A stretch of 64,000 bases of DNA from Lysobacter niastensis (GCF_015453285.1 NZ_JADLZT010000002.1:372001-436000); one strand, 5' to 3'. Positions 1 to 9,001 are shown, counted from the first letter of the stretch. Numbers and translations: made by a program. The notes: generated by a model not told the origin, from the sequence alone.

Positions 1-54
1 GGCTCGGTGCAGGCGTAGCGTGGAGTCGGGCATGGGGCCCCAGGAGGTTGCGCT

Positions 55-459
55 ATGGCCGTCTCCGCTTTCCCGTCCGACTCCCGCCAACGCCGCGACG
101 TCGCGGAAATCAACATCACTCCACTGGTCGATGTATTGCTGGTCCTGCTGGTGATCTTCATGGTTACCGCCCCCGCCATGACCGGGCGCATGGACCTCAG
201 GCTTCCACAAGCGGCGCCGCCGGATCAACGTGAACCACCGCCGCGTGTCGAGTTGCGCGTGCAGGCTCATGGCGGATATCTGCTCGACGGCCGCGCGATT
301 GCCGCAGATGAACTACCCGATGCCTTGAACACCGTGGCACGCGCGGAACCTTCGAGCATCCTGCAGATCTCGGCCGCGGATGACGCCGACTACCAGGCGT
401 TCGCAAGCGCTTTAGCGCAGGCGCAGCGCAGTGGCCTCAGCAACATCTCGATGCAATGA
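55..459 (+). CDS. exbD: ExbD/TolR-family energy-transducing protein
   Basis: A 134-residue member of the ExbD/TolR family, the inner membrane partner of ExbB that passes proton-motive force to TonB. There is a short cytoplasmic N-terminus, one membrane helix at about residues 25-45 that follows the family signature EINITPLVDVLLVLLVIF with the proton-conducting Asp in PLVD, and a periplasmic C-terminal domain. The ATG at 55 has an AGGAGG seven bases upstream. A reading frame upstream ends at a TAG at 16-18 and is probably the preceding exb gene, but only five codons are visible. An exbD copy beside pdxJ resembles the tonB-exbB-exbD1-exbD2 arrangement known in Xanthomonas, so this may be the exbD2-type copy (inference). 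Confidence 0.93.
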   Translation: MAVSAFPSDSRQRRDVAEINITPLVDVLLVLLVIFMVTAPAMTGRMDLRLPQAAPPDQREPPPRVELRVQAHGGYLLDGRAIAADELPDALNTVARAEPSSILQISAADDADYQAFASALAQAQRSGLSNISMQ

Positions 460-468
460 CGCCCTGCG

Positions 469-1224
469 TCAACGAGAAGCCGTGAGTATCTGGAGGTAAT
501 GGCGAATGGTCGCGTCGAGGCCCTCGTACAGGGCCTCGCCGATCAGGGCGTGTCCGATCGAGACCTCGAGGACCGAGGGCACTTCGCGCACGAACACAGC
601 GAGGTTGTCCTGACTCAAGTCGTGACCGGCATTGATGCCGAGGCCCGCAGCAGACGCACGGCGGGCGGCATCCGCATAACGCGCTACGGCCTGTGGCTGC
701 GAAGGCGTGCCGTAGGCTTCGGCATACGGACCGGTGTAAAGCTCGATGCGATCGGCGCCCACTTCGGCGGCGACATTGAAATCGCCGGATTCCGCATCGG
801 CAAACAAGCTCACCCGGCAGCCCAGCGATTTCAGCTCCGCCACGAGCGGACGCAGCGCCTCGCCGTCGCGGCGGAAATCGAAACCATGGTCCGACGTGAT
901 CTGTCCGTCGCTGTCGGGAACCAGGGTGGCCTGTGCGGGACGCACGCGCCGGCAAAGCTCGATGAAGCCGGGGTATCCCTGTCGCGCCGGCGCGAACGGA
1001 TTGCCTTCGAGGTTGTACTCGACGCCGCGCTCGCGCGTGAGTTCGCCCAGTGCAAGTACGTCGTCGGAACGTATGTGGCGCGCGTCCGGACGCGGGTGCA
1101 CGGTGATGCCATGCGCACCGGCATCCAGGCAGGTGCGTGCGGCATGGACCACGTCCGGCTCCAGGCCCCCGCGCGAGTTGCGCAACACCGCAATCTTGTT
1201 GACGTTGACGCTGAGGAACGTCAT
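469..1224 (-). CDS. pdxJ: Pyridoxine 5'-phosphate synthase PdxJ
   Basis: PdxJ closes the pyridine ring of vitamin B6, condensing 1-deoxyxylulose 5-phosphate with 3-amino-2-oxopropyl phosphate in the cytoplasm. The 251-residue protein has the usual length and family motifs: the N-terminal strand [28 protein letters not shown] with the phosphate-binding HPR, the catalytic Glu in [18 protein letters not shown] and the C-terminal GINAGHDL and [11 protein letters not shown]. It converges on exbD with only nine bases between the stop codons. The start ATG at 1224 precedes [10 protein letters not shown], the standard N-terminus. PLP-dependent bioF and a dehydratase lie elsewhere in the window, but no shared operon is implied. 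Confidence 0.96.
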   Translation of the reverse strand: MTFLSVNVNKIAVLRNSRGGLEPDVVHAARTCLDAGAHGITVHPRPDARHIRSDDVLALGELTRERGVEYNLEGNPFAPARQGYPGFIELCRRVRPAQATLVPDSDGQITSDHGFDFRRDGEALRPLVAELKSLGCRVSLFADAESGDFNVAAEVGADRIELYTGPYAEAYGTPSQPQAVARYADAARRASAAGLGINAGHDLSQDNLAVFVREVPSVLEVSIGHALIGEALYEGLDATIRHYLQILTASR

Positions 1225-1258
1225 CGGTGCATCCGGCCGCGTCGAAGATCGCGCGAGT

Positions 1259-1750
1259 TTACCGGCATGCCTCGGTGCTTTGGTGATAGACCACCGGCTC
1301 CCAGTACTTCTTGTCGTACAGGCTGGCGCTCTTCAGATCGAGCAGATGCGCCGCGATCATGTACGTCGTGTTGGGCTTCACGTCGATCTCGAGCGTCTTC
1401 GACAGGTCGCGGCCGGAGCCGCGCTGGCGCAGCTGCAGATCGTTGAACTCGATCGGGTCGATCAGCTCGATGACCGTCAGCGTGTGCGGTCCGGCCGTGA
1501 CGCGGTAGCCGGGCTGGGTCGGGCCGGCCAGCTTGCCGTCGATCTCGAGCACGCGGGCACGGAACAGGTCGTTGCTGCGCGAGGCGGCATTGAAGGTGCT
1601 GATCCTGCCGCACCCCGCCGAAGCTGCGGGCGTGTCGGCCTGGCCGGCGGGCGGCGAACCGGGTTCCTGGCTGCCCGCCTGGGCGATGCCGGCACCAGCG
1701 GCCAGGCACACCAGGGACAGCGCAAGGCGGACCATCGGAGGGGCTTTCAT
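1259..1750 (-). CDS. Hypothetical exported protein
   Basis: A 163-residue protein with a clear Sec signal peptide: Lys near the N-terminus, a hydrophobic stretch at about residues 6-24 and a cleavage-type AQA end. A low-complexity Pro/Gly/Ala linker follows, then a folded domain containing LEIDGKLAG, a beta-rich section with [16 protein letters not shown] and a C-terminal [11 protein letters not shown] segment. The pattern of a value fetched, displayed as PHTLTV and stored resembles small periplasmic proteins of Xanthomonadaceae with no known function. I cannot name the family. It lies just upstream of pdxJ on the same strand (34 bases between them) and could be cotranscribed with it. Confidence 0.75.
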   Translation of the reverse strand: MKAPPMVRLALSLVCLAAGAGIAQAGSQEPGSPPAGQADTPAASAGCGRISTFNAASRSNDLFRARVLEIDGKLAGPTQPGYRVTAGPHTLTVIELIDPIEFNDLQLRQRGSGRDLSKTLEIDVKPNTTYMIAAHLLDLKSASLYDKKYWEPVVYHQSTEACR

Positions 1751-1827
1751 GGGCGATCTCCGGACACGCGTCTGATGCGCCGGATGCTAGCGCGGCCGCC
1801 GGGGCGCTCCGCGTGAACGCCGGAGAT

Positions 1828-2088
1828 TCAGGCGGCCGGCGGAGCCGGCGGCTGCCCGGAATTGCGGCGTGCTTCGGCTTGCGCGCGCAGCCGGCGCAGT
1901 TCCTCGGGATCGATCATGGCGGCGGTGTCGCGGCTGCGGCTGCCGACACGCTGGGCCACCAGCGACAGCACCCAGGCCAGCAGCAGGCCGAGTGCCAGCA
2001 GCAGGCTGATCACGAGGACAGCGACCGAGGTCGTCTTGAACGCGACCGCGAACGCGGCGAGGGCAAGTAGCAGATAGAGCCAAGGCAT
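1828..2088 (-). CDS. Small two-helix membrane protein
   Basis: An 86-residue protein with two predicted membrane helices at about residues 3-17 and 20-47, followed by a basic and glutamate-rich cytoplasmic tail (DPEELRRLRAQAEARR) and a Pro/Ala-rich end. High GC third-position bias and an ATG start support it as a coding gene. It lies between an exported protein gene and a cardiolipin synthase gene, all on the minus strand. I do not recognise a family; a role at the inner membrane is all the sequence supports. Confidence 0.62.
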   Translation of the reverse strand: MPWLYLLLALAAFAVAFKTTSVAVLVISLLLALGLLLAWVLSLVAQRVGSRSRDTAAMIDPEELRRLRAQAEARRNSGQPPAPPAA

Positions 2089-2182
2089 CGCGACGATGCT
2101 CCAGAAACGGTCGGACAGGCACCAGAAGTGTAACGCGGGTCAGCGCTGCGGGAACTATCCAACCACCCGTCCGGGCGTTGCG

Positions 2183-3619
2183 TCACAACAGCGGGGATAC
2201 CAGGCGGGCGAGCGCTTCGGGCAGGCGGGTCCGCCACAGCGGTTGCGGGCGATGCTCGTGCACCCGCGGCGCCAGGCTGCACTCGCTCTGGATCAGTCGG
2301 GCGAGTTCGCCGACCAGTGGCTTGTCGCGGAACATCACCGACATCTCGAAGTTCAGGCGGAAGCTGCGATGGTCGAAATTGGCGCTGCCGATGATGGCCA
2401 GGTCGTCGTCGCAGAGCAGTGCCTTGCTATGCATCATGCGCGGACCGTACTCGTGGACCTTCACCCCGGCTTCCAGCAGCTCGTCGAAGTAGGAGCGCGC
2501 GGCCAGCGTGACCAGCAGGCTGTCGCAGCGCCGCGGCACCAGCAGGCGTACGTCCAGGCCACCCAGCGCCGCCGAGGTGAGTGCCATCCGCGCGGCCTCG
2601 CCGGGCACGAAGTAGGGAGTCACCAGCCAGACCCGGCGCTGCGCCGAATAGATCGCCCCCACGTGCAGGCGGTGAATGGCTTCCCAGCTCGAATCCGGGC
2701 CCGACACCAGCACCTGCGTGGCGATCGTTCCGGCACGCGGTGCCGGGTGCTGCAGCTTCAATGGAGGCTGGCCGGTCGCATAGGCCCAGTCCTCGACGAA
2801 CACCAGCTGCAGCTCCCGCACCACGTCGCCCTCCAGGCGCAGGTGCAGGTCGCGGTAGGCGTCCGCGCGCAGGCGTTCGTCTTCCTCGTCGGTGATGTTG
2901 ATGCCACCGGTGAAGCCGATCTTGCCGTCGATGATCACCACCTTGCGGTGCGTGCGCAGGTTCAGCCAGGGCCGTTTCCAGAACCAGTGCAGCTTCATCG
3001 GATGGAACCAGGCCACCTCGCCGCCGGCATCGACCAGGGGTTGCAGGAACCGTTGCTTGGTCTTGCCCGAACCGACCGCATCGAGCAGTAGCCGAACATG
3101 CACGCCCGCGCGCGCCCGCTCGATGAGCGCTTTAAGCAGCGCCGTGCCGGTGCGGTCGGGCAGGAAGATGTAGTACTCGAGATGGACATGCTCGCGCGCC
3201 GTGGCGACGGCTTCGAGCAGCGCGGTGTACTTGGCCGCTCCGTCGACCAGCAGCCGGGCGCGGGTGGCGGTCGTCGGCGGTAGCCCGGTCGTGGCCTGGG
3301 CGATCTTGGCCAGCTCTATCGCGTCGGGTCCGGGCTGCAGGCCCGGCGGGGGCGCCGGCAGCGCGGCGCGGGCGCGGACACGCCGCATGCGATGGCGCTC
3401 GATGCGCTGTGGCCCCAGGAAGTAATAGACCACGAAGCCGACGAAGGGCAGCGCCGCCAGGCTGATGAGCCAGCTCAGCGTCGCCACCGGCTCGCGCTTC
3501 TGCAGGACGATCCACAGGCCCAGCCAGATCACATAGCCCAGCCAGGCCAGCGCCAGGTACAGCCCCACGTTCGGGATCGAAGTGATCGCGTGCCACGTGT
3601 CCTGCAGGGCTTGGGGCAT
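2183..3619 (-). CDS. cls: Cardiolipin synthase (phospholipase D family)
   Basis: A 478-residue phospholipase D superfamily enzyme that transfers a phosphatidyl group between phosphatidylglycerol molecules to form cardiolipin at the inner membrane. Two N-terminal hydrophobic segments lie at about residues 17-37 and 46-66. Two HKD catalytic motifs are intact: HRKVVIIDGKIGFTGG in the middle and MHSKALLCDDDLAIIGSAN near the C-terminus. Length and order match ClsA-type synthases. The start ATG at 3619 gives the normal N-terminal anchor. It is divergent from the radical SAM gene, with 82 bases between the start codons for both promoters. The exact Cls subtype cannot be settled by eye. Confidence 0.93.
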   Translation of the reverse strand: MPQALQDTWHAITSIPNVGLYLALAWLGYVIWLGLWIVLQKREPVATLSWLISLAALPFVGFVVYYFLGPQRIERHRMRRVRARAALPAPPPGLQPGPDAIELAKIAQATTGLPPTTATRARLLVDGAAKYTALLEAVATAREHVHLEYYIFLPDRTGTALLKALIERARAGVHVRLLLDAVGSGKTKQRFLQPLVDAGGEVAWFHPMKLHWFWKRPWLNLRTHRKVVIIDGKIGFTGGINITDEEDERLRADAYRDLHLRLEGDVVRELQLVFVEDWAYATGQPPLKLQHPAPRAGTIATQVLVSGPDSSWEAIHRLHVGAIYSAQRRVWLVTPYFVPGEAARMALTSAALGGLDVRLLVPRRCDSLLVTLAARSYFDELLEAGVKVHEYGPRMMHSKALLCDDDLAIIGSANFDHRSFRLNFEMSVMFRDKPLVGELARLIQSECSLAPRVHEHRPQPLWRTRLPEALARLVSPLL

Positions 3620-3701
3620 GCGCTGGGACTCCTTGTCGGACAGGACGGACTGGTGTTGGCCGTCTCATGGGATGCGATGGCGACGGCGTAGGCTAAGCCG
3701 C

Positions 3702-4790
3702 ATGGAGGACGCCCGCAAAGCCCAGGCACCGATCAAAGGCCGCGGCGCCGCCTCGCGCGTCGACGGCCGCTACGCCGTGACAGTGGCCTGCGGCGAGGAC
3801 GATGGCTGGGGCTCGGTCTACGAGGGGATGGAAGCACCGCCCCGCCTGGACACGCACGTCACCGAAGAGCGCGCGCGTTCGATCATCAGCCGCAACGACT
3901 CGCCGGACATCGGCTTCGCGCAGTCGATCAATCCGTACCGCGGTTGCGAGCACGGCTGTGTGTACTGTTTCGCGCGGCCGTCACACGCCTACCTCGATCT
4001 CTCGCCCGGGCTCGACTTCGAGACCCGTTTGTTCGCCAAGACCAACGCGGCCGAGCGCCTGCAGGCAGAACTCGCGCGCCCCCGCTATCAATGCGCGCCG
4101 ATCGCGCTGGGCATCAACACCGATGCCTACCAGCCGATCGAACGCCGCTACCGCATCACGCGTTCGCTGATCGAGGTGCTCGATGCGTGCTCGCATCCTT
4201 TCAGCCTGATCACCAAGAACTCGGCGGTGCTGCGTGACATCGACCTGCTCGCATCGATGGCGCGACGTCAGTTGGTGACGGTCTACTTCTCGGTAACCAC
4301 GCTCGACAACCGGCTCTCTGCGCGCATGGAGCCCCGGGCGGCGGCGCCCCATTCGCGGTTGAAGGCGATGCAGGCCTTGTCCGACGCGGGCGTGCCGGTC
4401 GGTGTCATGGTCGCGCCGGTGATACCGATGATCAACGACAGCGAGATCGAACAGATCCTCGAGGCCGCATGTGCGCATGGCGCACGTTCGGCAGGCTATG
4501 TGCTGCTGCGCCTGCCGCACGAGCTCAAACAGGTTTGGCGCGAATGGCTGCAGTTGCACTATCCGGACCGGGCCGAACACGTGATGAGCCTGATCCAGCA
4601 GATGCGCGGCGGCAAGGATTACGACAGCGCCTTCGGCACGCGAATGCGCGGCACTGGCCCGTTCGCGCAGCTGATCGAGCAGCGCTTCGCCAAGGCGCAC
4701 CGTCGCCTTGGTTTTGGGCGCCTGCCGCCCTTGGATACGAGCCGCTTCGTAGCGCCACGCAGCCCCTCGCCACAGGGCGAGCTGTTCTGA
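3702..4790 (+). CDS. PA0069-family radical SAM protein
   Basis: A 362-residue radical S-adenosylmethionine protein. The CX3CX2C cluster motif is at residues 82-89 (CEHGCVYC) within NPYRGCEHGCVYCFARPSHAY, which is typical of the PA0069/SplB-like group of Rv2578c-type proteins. I chose ATG 3702 because the residues encoded before it have no family similarity and overlap the divergent cls promoter. Motifs downstream include ITKNSAVLRDIDLL and PVGVMVAPVIPMIND, expected in the TIM barrel. The substrate of this family is unknown; proposals of DNA or photoproduct repair are by distant similarity only. Confidence 0.88.
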   Translation: MEDARKAQAPIKGRGAASRVDGRYAVTVACGEDDGWGSVYEGMEAPPRLDTHVTEERARSIISRNDSPDIGFAQSINPYRGCEHGCVYCFARPSHAYLDLSPGLDFETRLFAKTNAAERLQAELARPRYQCAPIALGINTDAYQPIERRYRITRSLIEVLDACSHPFSLITKNSAVLRDIDLLASMARRQLVTVYFSVTTLDNRLSARMEPRAAAPHSRLKAMQALSDAGVPVGVMVAPVIPMINDSEIEQILEAACAHGARSAGYVLLRLPHELKQVWREWLQLHYPDRAEHVMSLIQQMRGGKDYDSAFGTRMRGTGPFAQLIEQRFAKAHRRLGFGRLPPLDTSRFVAPRSPSPQGELF

Positions 4791-4968
4791 TGCCTCTCCT
4801 GGCTGAACGTGCAGGCGGGGGGATCAGCCAGGGCCACGCGATATGCAAGGGCCGCATTCCCCCGCAGAGAGCTGCTCACCCGCGCCAGTTCATTCAGGGC
4901 CCCTGCACCGACCCGTCACACCGCGATTGGCTACACTTCATTGCAGGCATCAAACGGCCGGCATATCC

Positions 4969-6099
4969 ATGGCGGTAATCCACGAACCCGAGAATGATCG
5001 CTTTCGGCTGGCGATGGCCGCTTCAGGCATCGGTATGGCCATCGTCGATCTCCAGGGGCGTTGGGTCGAGGTCAATCCTGCCTTCGAACGCATGCTCGGC
5101 TATAGCGCGTCGGAAGTAGTCGGGCGCCCCACTACGGCATTCACGCATCCCGACGACATCGACATCTCGCGCCGCTACCTGAAGGGGCTGATCGACGGCA
5201 GCATCCCCATGCTCGATGCGCGCAAGCGCTACCTGCACCGCAGTGGCGCCACGGTTTGGGCGCAGGCCAACGTCGCGGTGATGCGAGATGAAGATGCCGA
5301 ACCGCTGTACCTGCTCGTGCAACTGCGCGACATCGGTGCCGAGCTGGCCGTCGAGGAAACGCTGAAGCATCGCGCAGACGAGCGCGCTGTCGCACTGAAC
5401 GCTTCCAACCGGCAACTGCAGCTGTTCGCCGACGCCGTCGCGCACGACCTGCGCGCGCCGCTGCGTTCGATCGAAAGCTTCTCCGGCCTGCTCGCCGACC
5501 ACGCCCACGATCGACTGGACGAAACCGATCGCGAATACCTGGCTCGCATCCGCGCCGCCGCGGAACGCATGACCAGTCTTCTCGATGCGCTGAACGAGCT
5601 TTCACGCGCCACCGGTGCCGAGCTCAAGTCCAGCCCGGTGGACCTGAGCCTGCTGGCCGACTGGGTGTGCGCGGAACTCCAGGATTTCGACCCGCAGCGC
5701 CCGGCCCGCATCGAAGTTCAGCCGCGCCTGATGTGCGAGGGCGACGAGCGCCTGCTCAAGCTGATGCTGTCGCAGGTGCTGCAGAACGCCTGGAAGTTCG
5801 CGCGCCCGTCCGAACCGGTGAGGATAGAAGTGGGCGGTGAACGCGTCGGCGACGTGCTGCGGCTGGTGATCCGCGACCATGGTGTCGGCTTCGACATGCG
5901 CTACGCCCACAAGCTGTTCCAGCCCTTCCAGCGCCTGCATGGCCCCGAACAGGGCGGCGGTCATGGCCTCGGCCTGGCCATCGCGCAGCGGGTCGTCGAG
6001 CGTCACCACGGGCGCATCCTCGCCGACTCGCAACTCGACGCGGGCAGTACTTTTGTTATTGAATTGCCTGCCGTTGCGCCCGACGAGGACTTGCGTTGA
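4969..6099 (+). CDS. PAS-domain sensor histidine kinase
   Basis: A soluble 376-residue kinase. A PAS domain occupies about residues 8-125 (GIGMAIVDLQGRWVEVNPAF, then MLGYSASEVVG). A short coiled linker leads to the HisKA dimerisation helix with the phosphoacceptor His159 in AVAHDLRAPLRS, and an HATPase domain carries the N box (LQNAWKFA), DHGVGFD and GGGHGLGLAI. There is no signal peptide or membrane helix, so it senses a cytoplasmic signal. ATG 4969 is preferred because the upstream in-frame residues are Cys/His-rich noise. Its stop codon overlaps the start of the response regulator gene by one base (TGATG), so the two are translationally coupled. This kinase type resembles phytochrome-like kinases paired with Rcp1-type regulators. 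Confidence 0.9.
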   Translation: MAVIHEPENDRFRLAMAASGIGMAIVDLQGRWVEVNPAFERMLGYSASEVVGRPTTAFTHPDDIDISRRYLKGLIDGSIPMLDARKRYLHRSGATVWAQANVAVMRDEDAEPLYLLVQLRDIGAELAVEETLKHRADERAVALNASNRQLQLFADAVAHDLRAPLRSIESFSGLLADHAHDRLDETDREYLARIRAAAERMTSLLDALNELSRATGAELKSSPVDLSLLADWVCAELQDFDPQRPARIEVQPRLMCEGDERLLKLMLSQVLQNAWKFARPSEPVRIEVGGERVGDVLRLVIRDHGVGFDMRYAHKLFQPFQRLHGPEQGGGHGLGLAIAQRVVERHHGRILADSQLDAGSTFVIELPAVAPDEDLR

Positions 6100-6542
6100 T
6101 GCACAAGGAAATACTGCTGGTCGAGGACAACCCCGACGACGTCGAGTTGACCCGGCTTGCTTTCGACGAAGCCAAGATCGCCAATCGCCTGGTGGTGGTG
6201 GGCGACGGCGCCGAAGCGCTCGATTACCTGTTCGCACGGGGCCGCCACAGCGACCGCGATCAGGCCGACCTGCCCTCGATCGTGCTGCTCGACCTGAACC
6301 TGCCCAAGATCGACGGCCGCGAAGTGCTGCAGGCGATCCGCGCCAACGAAGCCACGCGCACGCTGCCGGTGGTAGTGCTGACCACCAGCGCCGAACCCTT
6401 CGACGTCGAGGCCAGCTACGCGCTGGGCGTCAACAGCTACATCCAGAAGCCGGTCGACTTCGAGCAGTTCGTCTGGGCGGTGAAGCAGGTCGGCCTGTAC
6501 TGGCTGGTGCTCAACCACCCGCGCCACGTTGCCGCGACGTAA
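6099..6542 (+). CDS. Single-domain response regulator (Rcp1-like)
   Basis: A 147-residue stand-alone receiver domain without an output domain. It has the acidic pair in LLVEDNPDDVEL, the phosphoacceptor Asp in VLLDLNLPKIDG, the Thr in VVLTTSAEP and the Lys in YIQKPVDFEQF. The extended NPDDVELTRLAF and LNLPKIDGREVL forms mark the Rcp1/CheY-like group that works with PAS/GAF kinases. ATG 6099 overlaps the kinase stop codon by one base. It probably receives phosphate from the upstream kinase and acts by protein contact; no target is visible here. Confidence 0.92.
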   Translation: MHKEILLVEDNPDDVELTRLAFDEAKIANRLVVVGDGAEALDYLFARGRHSDRDQADLPSIVLLDLNLPKIDGREVLQAIRANEATRTLPVVVLTTSAEPFDVEASYALGVNSYIQKPVDFEQFVWAVKQVGLYWLVLNHPRHVAAT

Positions 6543-6565
6543 GCGGGCCTTTCCTGGCAGCAACG

Positions 6566-6607
6566 ATGCCCGGCTGAAAGGCTGTGCCGGGCGAAAGCAT
6601 CGAATGA
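6566..6607. terminator. Probable bidirectional terminator hairpin
   Basis: Between the converging response regulator and oxygenase genes there is a hairpin with 7-base arms GCCCGGC (6568-6574) and GCCGGGC (6586-6592). It can be extended by GATGC and GCATC with a GAAA bulge. There is no clear U tract on either strand, so it may rely on the stem alone. Confidence 0.4.
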
Positions 6608-6623
6608 CGGGCCGAACGCGCTT

Positions 6624-7406
6624 TTACTGCGGGGACCCGAACAGCTGTTCAGCACGCTGGAACAGCACCCAGCTGGTCGCGATGTACTTATCCCCGCCCT
6701 TGGGCCGATTGCCCCGATGCGTATGCGTGAACGCCGCGGGCGCGATCAGCAGCGCACCGGTGCCCGGTGAAATCTTGCGCTGCTGGTAGAGGAATTCGGT
6801 CTCGCCCTCGTCGAACCCGTCGTTGAGGTAGATCGTCCACAGCAGGTGGCGGTGCAGCGTCTCGGCACGCGGGTCGCGCGGATACAGTTCGCAGTGCCAA
6901 TAGGGATACCCGCCACGGCCAGCGGTGTAATGCTGCAGGTTGATCGCACCGGGGCGCAGCACGGTCTGCACGATCGGTGAGAGTTCGGCATCGTCCATCG
7001 CCGCCAGCCGCTCGGGCGTCAGACGATGGCGCTTGCCGTCCTGGGTCGGGACCTCCAGCATCAGCGGCGCGATCAGTGTGTGCGGGTAGCGGCGCAGATA
7101 GCGCAGCACGCCACCGAATACGGCGGTGTTGAGTTGCGCTTCGGCATCGCGCCACTCGGCGCGGCCACTGATGGTCAGGTCGCGGCTGTCCTTCAGGTCG
7201 GGCATCACGCCGCCGCCGACGCGGCCGGGCTGGATGTCGCGGCTGGCGTTGAAGCGTTCGATCAGCGCGGCGCAGGCGCCGGCATCCAGCGCAACCGGGT
7301 AAACCTCGATGAAGTCGGCCCCGGAACCGGGCTGGCTGGAACTGGGCTGGCCGGAATCAGGATGAAGCACGGCCGCCGGGGCCTGGGGTGCTGCAGGTGC
7401 TGTCAC
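6624..7406 (-). CDS. 2-oxoglutarate/Fe(II)-dependent oxygenase, prolyl 4-hydroxylase type
   Basis: A 260-residue oxygenase of the 2OG-Fe(II) superfamily. The double-stranded beta-helix core holds YPYWHCELYPRDP (iron-binding His and acidic residue), LLWTIYLNDGFDEGETEFLYQQRKI, the distal His in AAFTHTHRGNRP and the 2-oxoglutarate-binding basic residue nearby. I set the start at GTG 7406, which has AGAGGA five bases upstream and gives MTAPAAPQAP; the longer frame upstream is antisense-like sequence inside the regulator gene. It lies 38 bases downstream of the sigma-54 activator on the same strand, so the two may be cotranscribed. The substrate is unknown; the family hydroxylates amino acids, peptides or small molecules. 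Confidence 0.82.
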   Translation of the reverse strand: MTAPAAPQAPAAVLHPDSGQPSSSQPGSGADFIEVYPVALDAGACAALIERFNASRDIQPGRVGGGVMPDLKDSRDLTISGRAEWRDAEAQLNTAVFGGVLRYLRRYPHTLIAPLMLEVPTQDGKRHRLTPERLAAMDDAELSPIVQTVLRPGAINLQHYTAGRGGYPYWHCELYPRDPRAETLHRHLLWTIYLNDGFDEGETEFLYQQRKISPGTGALLIAPAAFTHTHRGNRPKGGDKYIATSWVLFQRAEQLFGSPQ

Positions 7407-7444
7407 GTCGTCCTCTCGGCGCTCGGGTCCGGGGACGCGCGCGC

Positions 7445-8929
7445 TCACTGCTGCGGAGACGACATCCTCGCATGCACGGGCGGAGCCGCCGAGAGGGCAT
7501 CGCCGGCGGGCAGATTGCGCTCCCCTGCGGCGTGGCCACTGACGCCGTCGCCGTCCGGTGCCCGCAGGTTGAGCCGGCTCATCAGGCGGTAGAGGGTCAC
7601 GCGCGAAACACCGAGTTCGCGCGCCGCATCGACCAGGCGGTGCCGGTTGCGGTGAAGGGCCCGCTCGATGGCCTCGCGCGTGGCCGCGTCGCGCACCTCC
7701 TCGAGCGTCGGCGGCGGCAGCGCCGAGGCGCCGTCGATGTGCAGGTCGGCGGCCGTGATGAGGCGCCCTTCGGCCATCACCACGGCCTGGCGCACGCGGT
7801 TGATCAGCTCGCGCACGTTGCCGGGCCAGGGATGCGTATGCAGCGCGTGGCGCGCGCACGGCGCGAATCCCTTCAGCGAACGACGGCCCTCCTGCGAATA
7901 GCGTTGCAGCGCGTAGTCGGCGAGGCGGTCGATGTCGCTGCCGCGCTCGCGCAGTGGCGGCTGCTGCAGCCGCAGCACGCACAGGCGGTGGTAGAGGTCG
8001 GAACGGAAACGACCATCAGCGATGGCGGCATCGAGGTCATGGTGCGTGGCCGAGACTATGCGCACGTCGATCGGGATCTGCTCGTGCCCGCCCAGCCGTT
8101 CGATGCTGCCTTGCTGCAGGAAGCGCAGCAGCGATGCCTGGCTCTCGAGTGGCAGGTCGCCGATTTCGTCCAGGAACAGCGTCCCGCCGTTGGCCATCTC
8201 GAAGCGGCCCAGCTTCCTCTGTTGCGCGCCGGTGAACGCGCCGCGCTCGTAGCCGAACAGTTCCGACTGCACCAGGTTGTGCGGGATCGCGCCGCAGTTG
8301 ATGGCGATGAACGGATGAGCGTGCCGCCGCGAGTGCCGGTGCAGCGCCATCGCCGCGAGTTCCTTCCCGGTGCCGGTCTCGCCGGCGATGAATACTGGTG
8401 CCTCCGTCAGCGCGGCCTTGCGCAGCGTGCGGATCAGCGTCTGCATGGCCTGGCTCTCGCCGATCATGCCGTCGAAGTCGGTATCGTGCGGCTCGTCTTC
8501 GTCGCATGTCAGCGCCGCCATCCCGTGGGCGTGGCCGATCACGGTGTGAAGGACATCCTCGGGGCAAGGCAGCGTGACGTAGTCGTAGCAGTAGTCGCGG
8601 ATCAGCCGGCGCACCGGCTCCGCGTCTATGCGTCCCGCGTCGACGCCCGCCACCCAACCAACGTTGTGCGCCGACAACGCGGCACCGAACTCGGCCAGGT
8701 CGTACTCGGTGAAACCTTCGCGCAGGTCGAGCAGCGCGGCGTGCGGCTGGTGCGGTTCCCGCTGGAGGATGCGCACCACGGTGCGCGGATCGGGTGCGCG
8801 CCGCACGCTCCAGCCGCGGCGCTGCAGGCCCGCCAGCGCGAGCACGCGCCCCGCGCCGCCGCGGGTGACGTAGATCAGCTCACGGCTGCCAGCAGCACGC
8901 GGTCCGTCGTTCGACATGCCTGCTCCCAT
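7445..8929 (-). CDS. Sigma-54-dependent transcriptional activator (VpsR/FleQ-like)
   Basis: A 494-residue enhancer-binding protein. The N-terminal receiver-like domain (about residues 15-135) has Asp68 in ALLDLREG but lacks the standard acidic pair. The AAA+ domain has Walker A GETGTGKE (183-190), the sigma-54 contact loop GAFTGA (230-235) and Walker B GGTLFLDEIGD (248-258), all intact. A C-terminal Fis-type helix-turn-helix (RLVDAARELGVSRVTLYRLM) is followed by a disordered tail. This layout, with a degenerate receiver domain, matches the VpsR/FleQ group, several of which bind cyclic di-GMP and control surface polysaccharide, flagella or pili. It lies upstream of the oxygenase gene. Whether it controls the sigma-54 pilus promoter at 59842 is inference. 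Confidence 0.9.
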   Translation of the reverse strand: MGAGMSNDGPRAAGSRELIYVTRGGAGRVLALAGLQRRGWSVRRAPDPRTVVRILQREPHQPHAALLDLREGFTEYDLAEFGAALSAHNVGWVAGVDAGRIDAEPVRRLIRDYCYDYVTLPCPEDVLHTVIGHAHGMAALTCDEDEPHDTDFDGMIGESQAMQTLIRTLRKAALTEAPVFIAGETGTGKELAAMALHRHSRRHAHPFIAINCGAIPHNLVQSELFGYERGAFTGAQQRKLGRFEMANGGTLFLDEIGDLPLESQASLLRFLQQGSIERLGGHEQIPIDVRIVSATHHDLDAAIADGRFRSDLYHRLCVLRLQQPPLRERGSDIDRLADYALQRYSQEGRRSLKGFAPCARHALHTHPWPGNVRELINRVRQAVVMAEGRLITAADLHIDGASALPPPTLEEVRDAATREAIERALHRNRHRLVDAARELGVSRVTLYRLMSRLNLRAPDGDGVSGHAAGERNLPAGDALSAAPPVHARMSSPQQ

Positions 8930-9001
8930 GCCCGGCGCGCCTGTGCTGCACGCGCATCTCCAAGCAAAAGAATCAACGTCGTACGTGTCCGCATGCGGTC
9001 A

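Noticed and set aside
1-18. End of an upstream gene (GSVQA then TAG)
   Set aside because: Only five codons are visible. An exb gene is likely from position, but the frame cannot be proven, so it is mentioned only under exbD.
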